From Candidatus Giovannonibacteria bacterium RIFCSPHIGHO2_02_43_16 (GTDB lineage: Bacteria; Patescibacteriota; Minisyncoccia; JACPKW01; UBA11713): a stretch of DNA of 9,777 nt. The position numbers were made by a program, and so were the translations under genes. The notes beneath the pieces are model-generated. The model was not told the origin of the DNA, searched no databases, and was given only the letters and a program-made list of their open reading frames with translations. Of this stretch, positions 1 through 4,285 are shown one piece after another (within the stretch, counting starts at the first letter, position 1; each line of letters starts with the position of its first letter). Location: the NCBI GenBank assembly GCA_001778545.1, contig MFHJ01000001.1, forward strand, positions 1 to 9,777. Reading direction: 5' to 3'.

Positions 1-154
1 ATTGGGAAGTTCCCAAGCGCAAAACACCGGCTCGCTCACGAAAGGTTTGGTTGGTTATTGGTCATTTGACGAATCCAATTGGGAAGTTCCCAAGCGCAAA
101 ACACCGGCTCGCTCACGAAAGGTTTGGTTGGTTATTGGTCATTTGACGAATCCA
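1..154. repeat. Exact 77-bp tandem duplication
   Basis: Bases 1-77 and 78-154 are identical over all 77 positions and directly adjacent; identity ends at 155. Because 77 is not a multiple of three, the duplication shifts the LamG reading frame: the frame of the first copy runs into a stop near 209, while the frame of the second copy is closed upstream by TGA at 67-69. Removing one copy would leave the LamG frame open to the left edge. The length equals a k-mer size often used by assemblers, so an untrimmed graph overlap at a contig end is a serious alternative to a real duplication. Confidence 0.95.
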
Positions 155-789
155 CCCATGGCACAACTTCGGTGGCGGATCTTTCCGGCAACAATAATCG
201 GGGATTTATGATAAACGGTCCGCAAAAAGCCATCGGCAAAATCGGCCAGGGGTTGAGTTTTGATGGGAGTAATGATTATGTGAATGCAGGGAGAAATCCT
301 TCTTTAGATATGGGGGCTAATAATTTTAGCGTTGGCGGATGGATAAAAACGTCTGGGAATCCGTCGGCGCAAGCTGGTAATCCTGGGTATGGACTCCTTG
401 CTGCTAAAGGTTCTTCTGGTGCTGGAGGAAAAAGATATGGTTTGTGGGCTTATCGGCAAACTACCGGCGTCGCCGCACTTAATTTGGATGATAACGCTGC
501 CGAGGCTTATTTTGAGGGGACTACCAATGTTGATGATGGAAATTGGCATATGGTTTATGGCGTGCGTGATGGAAACACCGCCAAAATTTATGTTGATGGA
601 ATCCAAGAAAACACTGCAGATATTACTGGACTTGGCAGTCTTGATGATATTAACAAGGATTTTATGATTAGCGTCGACAGCCACGCCCCAACCAATTATT
701 TTGTTCGTGGCCTCATTGACGACGTGCGCATCTACAACCGCGCGCTGACGCCTGCCGAGATACAACGCCTCTATAACCTTGGCAGGTAA
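79..789 (+). CDS. LamG/concanavalin A-like domain protein, N-terminus missing or disrupted
   Basis: This is one laminin-G-like (LamG, Laminin_G_3 type) beta-sandwich domain of about 210 residues. Landmarks in order are GLVGYWSFDES at the start, LSFDGSNDYVNAG, FSVGGWIKT, WHMVYGVRDGNTAKIYVDG, and the end signature GLIDDVRIYNRALTPAEIQRLYNLGR read in two parts (GLIDDVRIYNRAL, then EIQRLYNLGR). Such domains usually occur in exported proteins and bind carbohydrate or other ligands; no ligand can be read here. The apparent first codon is TTG at 79, but the 77-bp duplication just upstream breaks the frame and no signal peptide or Shine-Dalgarno is visible, so this is probably the C-terminal part of a longer secreted protein starting outside the window. 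Two decayed copies of its 3' end lie further right (1375-1511 and 2042-2146). The domain call is confident, the start is not. Confidence 0.8.
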   Translation: MGSSQAQNTGSLTKGLVGYWSFDESTHGTTSVADLSGNNNRGFMINGPQKAIGKIGQGLSFDGSNDYVNAGRNPSLDMGANNFSVGGWIKTSGNPSAQAGNPGYGLLAAKGSSGAGGKRYGLWAYRQTTGVAALNLDDNAAEAYFEGTTNVDDGNWHMVYGVRDGNTAKIYVDGIQENTADITGLGSLDDINKDFMISVDSHAPTNYFVRGLIDDVRIYNRALTPAEIQRLYNLGR

Positions 790-797
790 TTGCTCAC

Positions 798-830
798 TAA
801 ACTTTTGGACATCCGATGTCCCAAAGTTTA
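798..830. repeat. Palindrome behind the LamG gene, GGACA/TGTCC family
   Basis: Two 16-base arms (798-813 and 815-830) pair around a single base with one mismatch (806 against 822). The core TTGGACAT-C-GATGTCCCAA resembles the ACTTGGACAC/GTGTCCAAGT palindromes around the RAYT gene, so it is probably a diverged member of the same family. It starts 9 bases after the LamG stop. No T-run follows on either strand, so it is not a classic intrinsic terminator, although it could still protect a transcript end. Confidence 0.75.
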
Positions 831-871
831 AGAAAAGATTATATGATTTGGGAAGATAGAAATTTTTGTAT

Positions 872-899
872 TTGATTTTTTAAATTATACTGCTATAGT
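872..899 (+). promoter_or_regulatory. Promoter of hicBA, apparently leaderless
   Basis: TTGATT (872-877) and TATAGT (894-899) are separated by 16 bases, and TGC directly before the -10 box makes it an extended -10. The first base of the hicB ATG lies 7 bases after the -10 box, where transcription would be expected to begin, and no Shine-Dalgarno precedes the ATG. The same layout occurs before the gene at 1542. Inference from sequence only; TATACT at 886-891 is an alternative -10. Confidence 0.5.
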
Positions 900-905
900 A
901 GTATT

Positions 906-1142
906 ATGAAAAAATACAAAGAAAATATACTTCAATATGATGCTGTTTTTGAGCCAAACGGAGCCGGATATACGGTTACCGTACCTAAACTTCCAGGACT
1001 TGTTACTGAGGGAAACAATTTAAAAGAAGCGCGGGCAATGGGGAAAGACGCGATCAAATGTTATTTAGAGGCCATGCTTAAAGACAGTTTATCCACTGCA
1101 ATCGGTATTCCTAAACGAGAAAGAATTACAGTTGGAGTTTAA
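906..1142 (+). CDS. hicB: HicB-family antitoxin
   Basis: A 78-residue protein with the partial RNase H-like HicB fold, seen in YDAVFEPNGAGYTVTVPKLPGLVTEG near residues 10-35 (pattern YxAxxEPxxxGYxVxxPxLPGxxTEG), followed by a helix with EARAMGKDAIKCYLEAML. HicB antitoxins bind and block the HicA RNase. This is the short form: nothing after residue 65 looks like a helix-turn-helix or ribbon-helix-helix DNA-binding domain, so autoregulation by HicB alone is not evident. It starts at ATG 906 behind an extended -10 promoter without leader and is followed after 5 bases by hicA, so the two form an antitoxin-first operon. They lie between an intact LamG 3' end and a LamG remnant. Confidence 0.9.
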   Translation: MKKYKENILQYDAVFEPNGAGYTVTVPKLPGLVTEGNNLKEARAMGKDAIKCYLEAMLKDSLSTAIGIPKRERITVGV

Positions 1143-1147
1143 CTGTT

Positions 1148-1375
1148 TTGCCAAAATTACCACGTATTCCTTCGGCATTAGTTATCAGAGTTCTAAAAAG
1201 AGCTGGTTTTTATGAATATCATCAAAGCGGAAGTCATGTTCAGCTTAGGCATTCGATTAAAAAAGAATTGAGGGTTACAATTCCTTTCCATAGAAAAGAA
1301 TTAACTCCGAAAACCTTAAAATCTATAATCAAACAAGCCGATCTAACTGTTGATAAATTTATAGAGCTTTTGTAG
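1148..1375 (+). CDS. hicA: HicA-family mRNA interferase toxin
   Basis: A 75-residue double-stranded-RNA-binding-like toxin that cleaves mRNA. The family pattern is clear: an N-terminal LPRIPSALVIRVLKRAGF helix, then the catalytic histidine in QSGSHVQLRH (about residues 26-35), a strand with LRVTIPFHRKELTPKTL, and a C-terminal helix ending IIKQADLTVDKFIELL. The start is TTG at 1148, 5 bases after the hicB stop; GGAG at 1134-1137 lies 10 bases upstream and can serve as a ribosome site. A weak start for the toxin relative to the antitoxin fits the need for antitoxin excess. All expected elements are present, so the toxin is probably active. A LamG remnant begins directly at its TAG stop. Confidence 0.92.
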   Translation: MPKLPRIPSALVIRVLKRAGFYEYHQSGSHVQLRHSIKKELRVTIPFHRKELTPKTLKSIIKQADLTVDKFIELL

Positions 1376-1511
1376 TGGCCTCATCGATTTACCCCGCATC
1401 GAACTTGTTCTGGTGCTGGGACGACATCCGCGTCTACAATCGCGCGCCCTGCCTGCCGGCAGGCAGGTTTCGGCGGATGAGATTAAGAGATTATATAATT
1501 TAGACCGTTGA
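1375..1511 (+). pseudogene. Decayed LamG C-terminal tail, frameshifted by a 20-bp palindrome
   Basis: Starting at the last base of the hicA stop, one frame reads VASSIYPASNLFWCWDDIRVYNRA, given here in two parts: VASSIYPASNLFW and DDIRVYNRA. This corresponds to the end of the LamG domain (DDVRIYNRA in the intact copy). A 20-bp perfect palindrome (1448-1467) then interrupts the frame. With it removed, the frame continues exactly as LSADEIKRLYNLDR and a TGA stop at 1509-1511: 39 codons in total, so the frame is restored to the base. Only the last 38 residues or so of a LamG domain are present and there is no start, so it is a remnant. The final TGA overlaps the -35 box of the next promoter. Confidence 0.85.
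1448..1467. repeat. Perfect 20-bp palindrome, CCTGCCTGCC family
   Basis: CCTGCCTGCCGGCAGGCAGG is its own reverse complement with no loop. It sits inside the LamG remnant and its removal restores the reading frame, so it is an insertion. A relative with a 7-base loop lies in murC at 6612-6636 (arms CGCCTGCCT/AGGCAGGCG). Confidence 0.95.
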
Positions 1512-1535
1512 CCGATTTTTACAATCTGCTACAAT
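1508..1535 (+). promoter_or_regulatory. Promoter of the second toxin-antitoxin operon, apparently leaderless
   Basis: TTGACC (1508-1513) and TACAAT (1530-1535) are 16 bases apart, with TGC just before the -10 box. The ATG at 1542 lies 7 bases after the -10 box, again at the expected transcription start, and no Shine-Dalgarno is present. The -35 box overlaps the TGA of the LamG remnant. Spacing, extended -10 and distance to ATG match the hicBA promoter exactly. Confidence 0.6.
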
Positions 1536-1541
1536 ACGAGT

Positions 1542-1763
1542 ATGACTACATTGTTAGAAAAAGCGGTAAAAAAACTTGAAGACTTGCCGAAAAAACTCCA
1601 GAATAACTATGCGTCAATAATTTTTGAGGAATTGGACAATGAGGCACGCTGGGACAAGCTTTTTTCCGGCACTTCTGGCAAGAAAATAAAAAAAATGGAA
1701 AAAATTGGGCGCTCTGAAATTAAGAAAAAAACAAACCCTCTCGGTCAGTTTCTAAAGATTTAA
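1542..1763 (+). CDS. Putative antitoxin paired with RelE/ParE-type toxin
   Basis: A 73-residue, charged, mainly helical protein. The pattern MTTLLEKAVKKLEDLP, then a helix ending IIFEELDNEARWDKLFSGTS, and a short basic tail ending in NPL resembles small antitoxins encoded directly before RelE/ParE-like toxins, in which a helix with EL(D/E)xExRWDxLF is followed by a disordered toxin-binding tail. I see no DNA-binding domain that I can name. Its TAA stop overlaps the toxin ATG (TAATG at 1761-1765), so translation of the two is probably coupled. The function rests mostly on this pairing and the length; the family name is uncertain. Confidence 0.7.
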   Translation: MTTLLEKAVKKLEDLPKKLQNNYASIIFEELDNEARWDKLFSGTSGKKIKKMEKIGRSEIKKKTNPLGQFLKI

Positions 1764-2032
1764 TGATCTCCAGTACAACTGAAAAGTTTGAGTTGTTGTT
1801 TTCGAAATTGCCTCCGCACGTGCAAAAAAGTGCACGGAGGAATTTATTTATGTGGATGAATAATCCGTCACATCCCAGTCTTCTTTTCAAAAAACCTTTC
1901 GCTGGCAAACCATTTTGGTCAATTCGCATCACGAAAGGATATAGAGCAATCGGTTATTTAAAAAGTGATCAAATGTTCTGGTTTTGGATCGGTAATCACG
2001 ATGACTATGAGCGATTTCTAGCAAAATTGTAA
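1763..2032 (+). CDS. RelE/ParE-superfamily toxin
   Basis: An 89-residue protein of the RelE/ParE fold. Visible family features are the N-terminal helix with LPPHVQKSARRNLFMWMNNP, the PSHPSLLFKKPF segment, the strand WSIRITKGYRAIGYL, and the end MFWFWIGNHDDYERFL, which matches ParE/RelE-like toxins ending in W(I/V)GxHxxY. Members either cleave mRNA on the ribosome or poison gyrase, and the sequence does not decide between these. It overlaps the upstream antitoxin gene by one base and has no good ribosome site of its own, so it probably depends on termination-reinitiation. A LamG remnant follows 9 bases after its TAA in the same reading frame. Confidence 0.87.
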   Translation: MISSTTEKFELLFSKLPPHVQKSARRNLFMWMNNPSHPSLLFKKPFAGKPFWSIRITKGYRAIGYLKSDQMFWFWIGNHDDYERFLAKL

Positions 2033-2041
2033 TTTCCACAG

Positions 2042-2146
2042 GGCCTCATCGACCCCGATACCACAAATCCTGCTGGATTTGGCTACGGGGCAAGCCGCGC
2101 GCTAAGCGCTAGCGAAATACACTGTTTATATAATCTCGTGAGATGA
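2042..2146 (+). pseudogene. Second decayed LamG C-terminal tail
   Basis: The frame that starts 3 codons after the toxin stop reads GLIDPDTTNPAGFGYG and then SRALSASEIHCLYNLVR with a TGA at 2144-2146, 35 codons in all. The beginning GLID and the end RALSASEI.. LYNL match the LamG tail GLIDDVRIYNRALTPAEIQRLYNLGR of the intact gene, but the DVRIYN strand is replaced by unrelated residues. There is no start codon or upstream domain. The DNA string GGCCTCATCGA at its beginning is shared with the remnant at 1377 and nearly so with the intact gene at 709 (GGCCTCATTGA). It is unlikely to be expressed as a functional protein. Confidence 0.75.
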
Positions 2147-2167
2147 TAATTACTCAGACGCCAACTT

Positions 2168-2207
2168 GCAACTTGGACACCGCAACTTGGACACCGAGTG
2201 TCCAAGT
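2168..2207. repeat. Left REP-like repeat: direct repeat plus GGACAC/GTGTCC palindrome
   Basis: GCAACTTGGACACCG occurs twice in a row (2168-2182 and 2182-2196, sharing one base). The second copy forms the left arm of a palindrome: ACTTGGACAC (2185-2194), loop CGA, GTGTCCAAGT (2198-2207), with all ten pairs matching. It lies 14 bases before the transposase ATG, so the hairpin could also limit translation of the transposase. Confidence 0.9.
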
Positions 2208-2221
2208 GCTATGATCAGAAC

Positions 2222-2869
2222 ATGAGAAAGGAAATGTTTGCCGGTGGGGAATTTTATCACATTTATAATCGCGGAGTTGATAAACGGGCAATATTCTTGG
2301 ATAAGTTTGATTATGAGCGTTTCCTTCAGGGGATGAGGGAGTTCAATTCAGTAGATCCGATCGGAAGCATCTATGAAAATTCATTTCTAAAGGATAAGCC
2401 AAAAAGAAAAGAAAAACCTTTGGTTAGTTTTGTTGCTTATTGCATTAATCCAAACCACTTCCACTTTATTTTAGAGCAGGTTTCTCCAAAAGGCATTGAA
2501 AAATTTATGCAGAGATTGGGCATGGGTTATGCAAAATACTTTAACAACAAGAATAAAAGAAGCGGCACTTTATTCCAAGGCAAATTTAAAGCAAAGCACA
2601 TAGATTCAAACGAATATCTTTTGCATTTGAGCGTATATGTCAACTTAAACTTCAAAGTCCACAAACTTGGACACTCGGTGTCCAAGTCGAGCTGGGGAAA
2701 ATATAAAAATGGAAAGTTTGAGAACAATGTCTCGATCAATGATAGAGCTGTTCTTGACCAGTTTGATAATTTTGACGACTATAAGAAATTTGCTGAATCT
2801 TCGCTGACGGATATTTTAGAAAGGAAGGAAATGTATAAAAAATTAGAAGAGGTATTGATTGATGATTGA
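2222..2869 (+). CDS. REP-associated tyrosine transposase (RAYT, IS200-like Y1 HUH family)
   Basis: A single-strand DNA transposase of the Y1_Tnp (IS200/IS605-like) superfamily, 215 residues. The metal-binding HUH motif is H79-F80-H81 in NPNHFHFILEQ. The nucleophilic tyrosine is expected in GYAKYFN (residues 102-108), followed by KRSGTLFQGKFKAKHID, a RAYT hallmark. The N-terminus MRKEMFAGGEFYHIYNRGVDKR, split here as GGEFYHIYNRGVDKR, fits the family well. I chose ATG 2222; GTG 2198 lies within the palindrome and adds residues with no family match, and ATG 2234 is possible. Residues 148-156 (KLGHSVSKS) are encoded by an inverted copy of the flanking palindrome inserted in frame before the SSWGKY segment. 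The gene looks intact, but the insertion might affect activity. Confidence 0.9.
   Translation: MRKEMFAGGEFYHIYNRGVDKRAIFLDKFDYERFLQGMREFNSVDPIGSIYENSFLKDKPKRKEKPLVSFVAYCINPNHFHFILEQVSPKGIEKFMQRLGMGYAKYFNNKNKRSGTLFQGKFKAKHIDSNEYLLHLSVYVNLNFKVHKLGHSVSKSSWGKYKNGKFENNVSINDRAVLDQFDNFDDYKKFAESSLTDILERKEMYKKLEEVLIDD
2665..2687. repeat. GGACAC/GTGTCC palindrome inside the transposase gene
   Basis: ACTTGGACAC (2665-2674), loop TCG, GTGTCCAAGT (2678-2687), ten perfect pairs. The arms are identical to those of the left flanking palindrome, and the loop is the reverse complement (TCG against CGA), so the element lies in the opposite orientation. It is translated in frame as part of KLGHSVSKS. Confidence 0.93.
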
Positions 2870-2876
2870 TTACTCT

Positions 2877-2905
2877 GGCACTTGGACACCGAGTGTCCAA
2901 GTGCC
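2877..2905. repeat. Right REP-like palindrome between convergent RAYT and fmt
   Basis: GGCACTTGGACAC (2877-2889), loop CGA, GTGTCCAAGTGCC (2893-2905), thirteen perfect pairs. It belongs to the same family as 2185-2207 and 2665-2687. It lies between the ends of two convergent genes (RAYT stop 2869, fmt stop 2930), so it may also act as a two-way transcript end barrier, but no T-run supports intrinsic termination. Confidence 0.93.
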
Positions 2906-2929
2906 AAGCGGGTCCAAGTTGGAAAGAAA

Positions 2930-3718
2930 TTATTTTAATACTGCGCCGATTATCTCGCGGTGGCCGCGCAGGAACGCTTCGGGCGTTGTTTCTCTTTTGC
3001 CTTCAAGCTTGATTATGGGCGGTTTTATGAAGCCATTCTGGCAGGCGATTTTGAATCCGGTATCGCTTTTTGCAACCTCTCCAGGATTGAGATTGTGTTT
3101 TGCTGTTTCGGTCGAGGCCTTAAGAATTAGCAATCTTTTTCCGTTAAAAAAAGTGAATGTTCCGGGATTTGGGGACAGCGCTCGGATCTGCCGCGAAATT
3201 TCTTCAGGAGTTTTTTCCCAGTCAATATGTCCGTCTTCGGTTTTGATAAGTTTGGAATAAGTTGCGCTTGATTCATCTTGTTTCCAGGGAATTATTTTTC
3301 CGCTTGTCCACTCAGGAATTGATTTTACGAGCAAGGCTTGACCGATATCGTCCAGCTTTCTTTCGATTTCAAAATATGTTTCATTTTTCAAAATTGACGC
3401 TTCTTCTTGCGCGATGATTCCTCCTACGTCAGCTTTTGGAGCGACTTTACTTATAGTCACTCCAGTTTTTAAATCACCAGCGAGTATCGCGGCCTGAATC
3501 GGCGATGGGCCGCGCCACCTTGGGAGAAGGGAATAGTGAACATTTATAAAACCCATTTTAGGGATATCTAAAATTTTTTTAGGTAAAATTTTCCCGTAAT
3601 AGGCGATAACTCCTAAATCCGGAGAATCTTCCATTTTGACAATTTCATAGCCGGCCCGAACAATTGCGTCCCGGTATATTTTTGAAAATTTTGAAGTTCC
3701 TAGAAAAACTATTTTCAT
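2930..3718 (-). CDS. fmt: Methionyl-tRNA formyltransferase, shortened N-terminal domain
   Basis: Transfers a formyl group from 10-formyl-tetrahydrofolate to initiator Met-tRNA in the cytoplasm. The active-site core is present: GFINVHYSLLPRWRGPSPIQ (about residues 76-95) supplies the catalytic Asn and His of the NVH motif and the SLLPRWRG loop, and KADVGGI supplies the catalytic Asp. The C-terminal tRNA-binding domain follows from about residue 175. At 262 residues it is much shorter than the roughly 315 of E. coli Fmt. Most of the loss is near residue 30, where GYEIVKMEDSPDLGVIAYYGKILPK joins directly, removing about 50 residues including the usual PDRPAGRGKK loop that contacts tRNA in E. coli. 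Its ATG overlaps the def stop (ATGA, 3715-3718). It is the last gene of priA-def-fmt. The call is confident; the missing loop is unusual. Confidence 0.92.
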   Translation of the reverse strand: MKIVFLGTSKFSKIYRDAIVRAGYEIVKMEDSPDLGVIAYYGKILPKKILDIPKMGFINVHYSLLPRWRGPSPIQAAILAGDLKTGVTISKVAPKADVGGIIAQEEASILKNETYFEIERKLDDIGQALLVKSIPEWTSGKIIPWKQDESSATYSKLIKTEDGHIDWEKTPEEISRQIRALSPNPGTFTFFNGKRLLILKASTETAKHNLNPGEVAKSDTGFKIACQNGFIKPPIIKLEGKRETTPEAFLRGHREIIGAVLK

Positions 3719-4278
3719 TTTTTTTCTTTTTCTGAATCTTCCAGTTTTTTTAAATTTATGGCCGTATCAATAAAAAGCACCCCGCTCAGGTGATCGGTTT
3801 CATGTTGCATTGCCTGCGCGAAAAGGCCAGACGCGGAACGTCTGAATTTTCTTCCGTATTCGTTGTATGCTTCAATAACAGCGCGTTTGGATCTACTTAT
3901 CTCTCCAAAGATTTTATCCACGGAAAGACAGCCTTCCGAAACTAGATTTTTTTCTTTAGAAACTCTAATGAGCTTGGGGTTGATAAAAACGAAATGCTTC
4001 CATTTCTTTCCGGCTTTATGTTTTCTATATTGTTCCCGATCGACTTTCCCTTTGCTTCTTCTCGCGACTTCAGCTTCTTCGGAGATGATAAAAATCCGCA
4101 AAGATTCTCCGATTTGCGGCGCCGCAATGCCTATCCCGATATCAATTGAGTGAAGAGTATCGGACATATCGTGAATAAGCCACTGTATTCTATCCGATTT
4201 GATTTCTTCTATCGGAACTTCTTTTGTTGCTTGCCTTAAGATCTTTTCCGGCTCTTGAAGGACACGAAGTATCGCCAT
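3715..4278 (-). CDS. def: Peptide deformylase
   Basis: A metallohydrolase that removes the formyl group from the N-terminal methionine of new proteins. All three motifs are intact: motif 1 GIGIAAPQIG (about residues 49-58), motif 2 EGCLS with the metal-binding Cys, and motif 3 QHETDH with the two metal-binding His and the catalytic Glu. The length of 187 residues is normal or slightly long, with an insertion rich in Lys and Arg (RRSKGKVDREQYRKHKAGKK) between motifs 1 and 2. It starts 7 bases after the priA stop without a clear Shine-Dalgarno and overlaps fmt by 4 bases, which suggests translational coupling. It is the partner of Fmt in the formyl-methionine cycle. Confidence 0.96.
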   Translation of the reverse strand: MAILRVLQEPEKILRQATKEVPIEEIKSDRIQWLIHDMSDTLHSIDIGIGIAAPQIGESLRIFIISEEAEVARRSKGKVDREQYRKHKAGKKWKHFVFINPKLIRVSKEKNLVSEGCLSVDKIFGEISRSKRAVIEAYNEYGRKFRRSASGLFAQAMQHETDHLSGVLFIDTAINLKKLEDSEKEKK

Positions 4279-4285
4279 CGCTATA

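Larger units (their letters stand above)
2161..2922 (+). mobile_element. RAYT transposase unit with imperfect terminal inverted repeats
   Basis: The transposase gene is enclosed by related sequences in inverted orientation. The left end begins CCAACTTG at 2161 and the right end finishes CAAGTTGG at 2922, exact reverse complements. Going inward, the left end reads CCAACTTG, CAACTTGGACACCGC, then palindrome 2185-2207; the right end read on the minus strand gives CCAACTTGGACCCGCTTGG, then palindrome 2877-2905. The left end carries a 7-base CAACTTG duplication. This REP-RAYT-REP layout is known from RAYT transposons of proteobacteria. The right edge is 7 bases from the fmt stop. Whether it can still move is unknown. 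Confidence 0.75.

Noticed and set aside
304..765. Long minus-strand open frame opposite the LamG gene (153 codons)
   Set aside because: It mirrors a well-supported LamG frame, has no start signal and no recognisable protein pattern; a shadow frame.
798..830. Intrinsic terminator behind the LamG gene
   Set aside because: The hairpin is strong but no T-run follows on either strand, and it resembles the dispersed GGACAC palindromes.
709..2042. Regular unit length: GGCCTCAT(C/T)GA strings are spaced 668 and 665 bases
   Set aside because: The units contain unrelated genes, so the near-equal spacing is most simply chance with only two intervals.
709..2146. Integron cassette array with attC sites
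   Set aside because: No integrase and no attC-type core sites or imperfect stem typical of attC are visible between the modules; the shared sequence is LamG coding sequence.
2198..2221. Upstream GTG start for the transposase
   Set aside because: The added residues come from the palindrome and do not match the family; ATG 2222 gives the standard RAYT N-terminus.
2161..2922. CRISPR-like array of the GGACAC repeats
   Set aside because: Copies are irregularly spaced, occur in both orientations, lie in a gene, and no cas gene is present.
2859..3260. Plus-strand open frame of 133 codons over the end of fmt
   Set aside because: It lies antisense to conserved Fmt sequence, and its translation has no family features.
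2222..4278. Alternative genetic code (TGA read as glycine)
   Set aside because: TGA ends the transposase and def frames where the families end, and no conserved position in the genes needs TGA as an amino acid.
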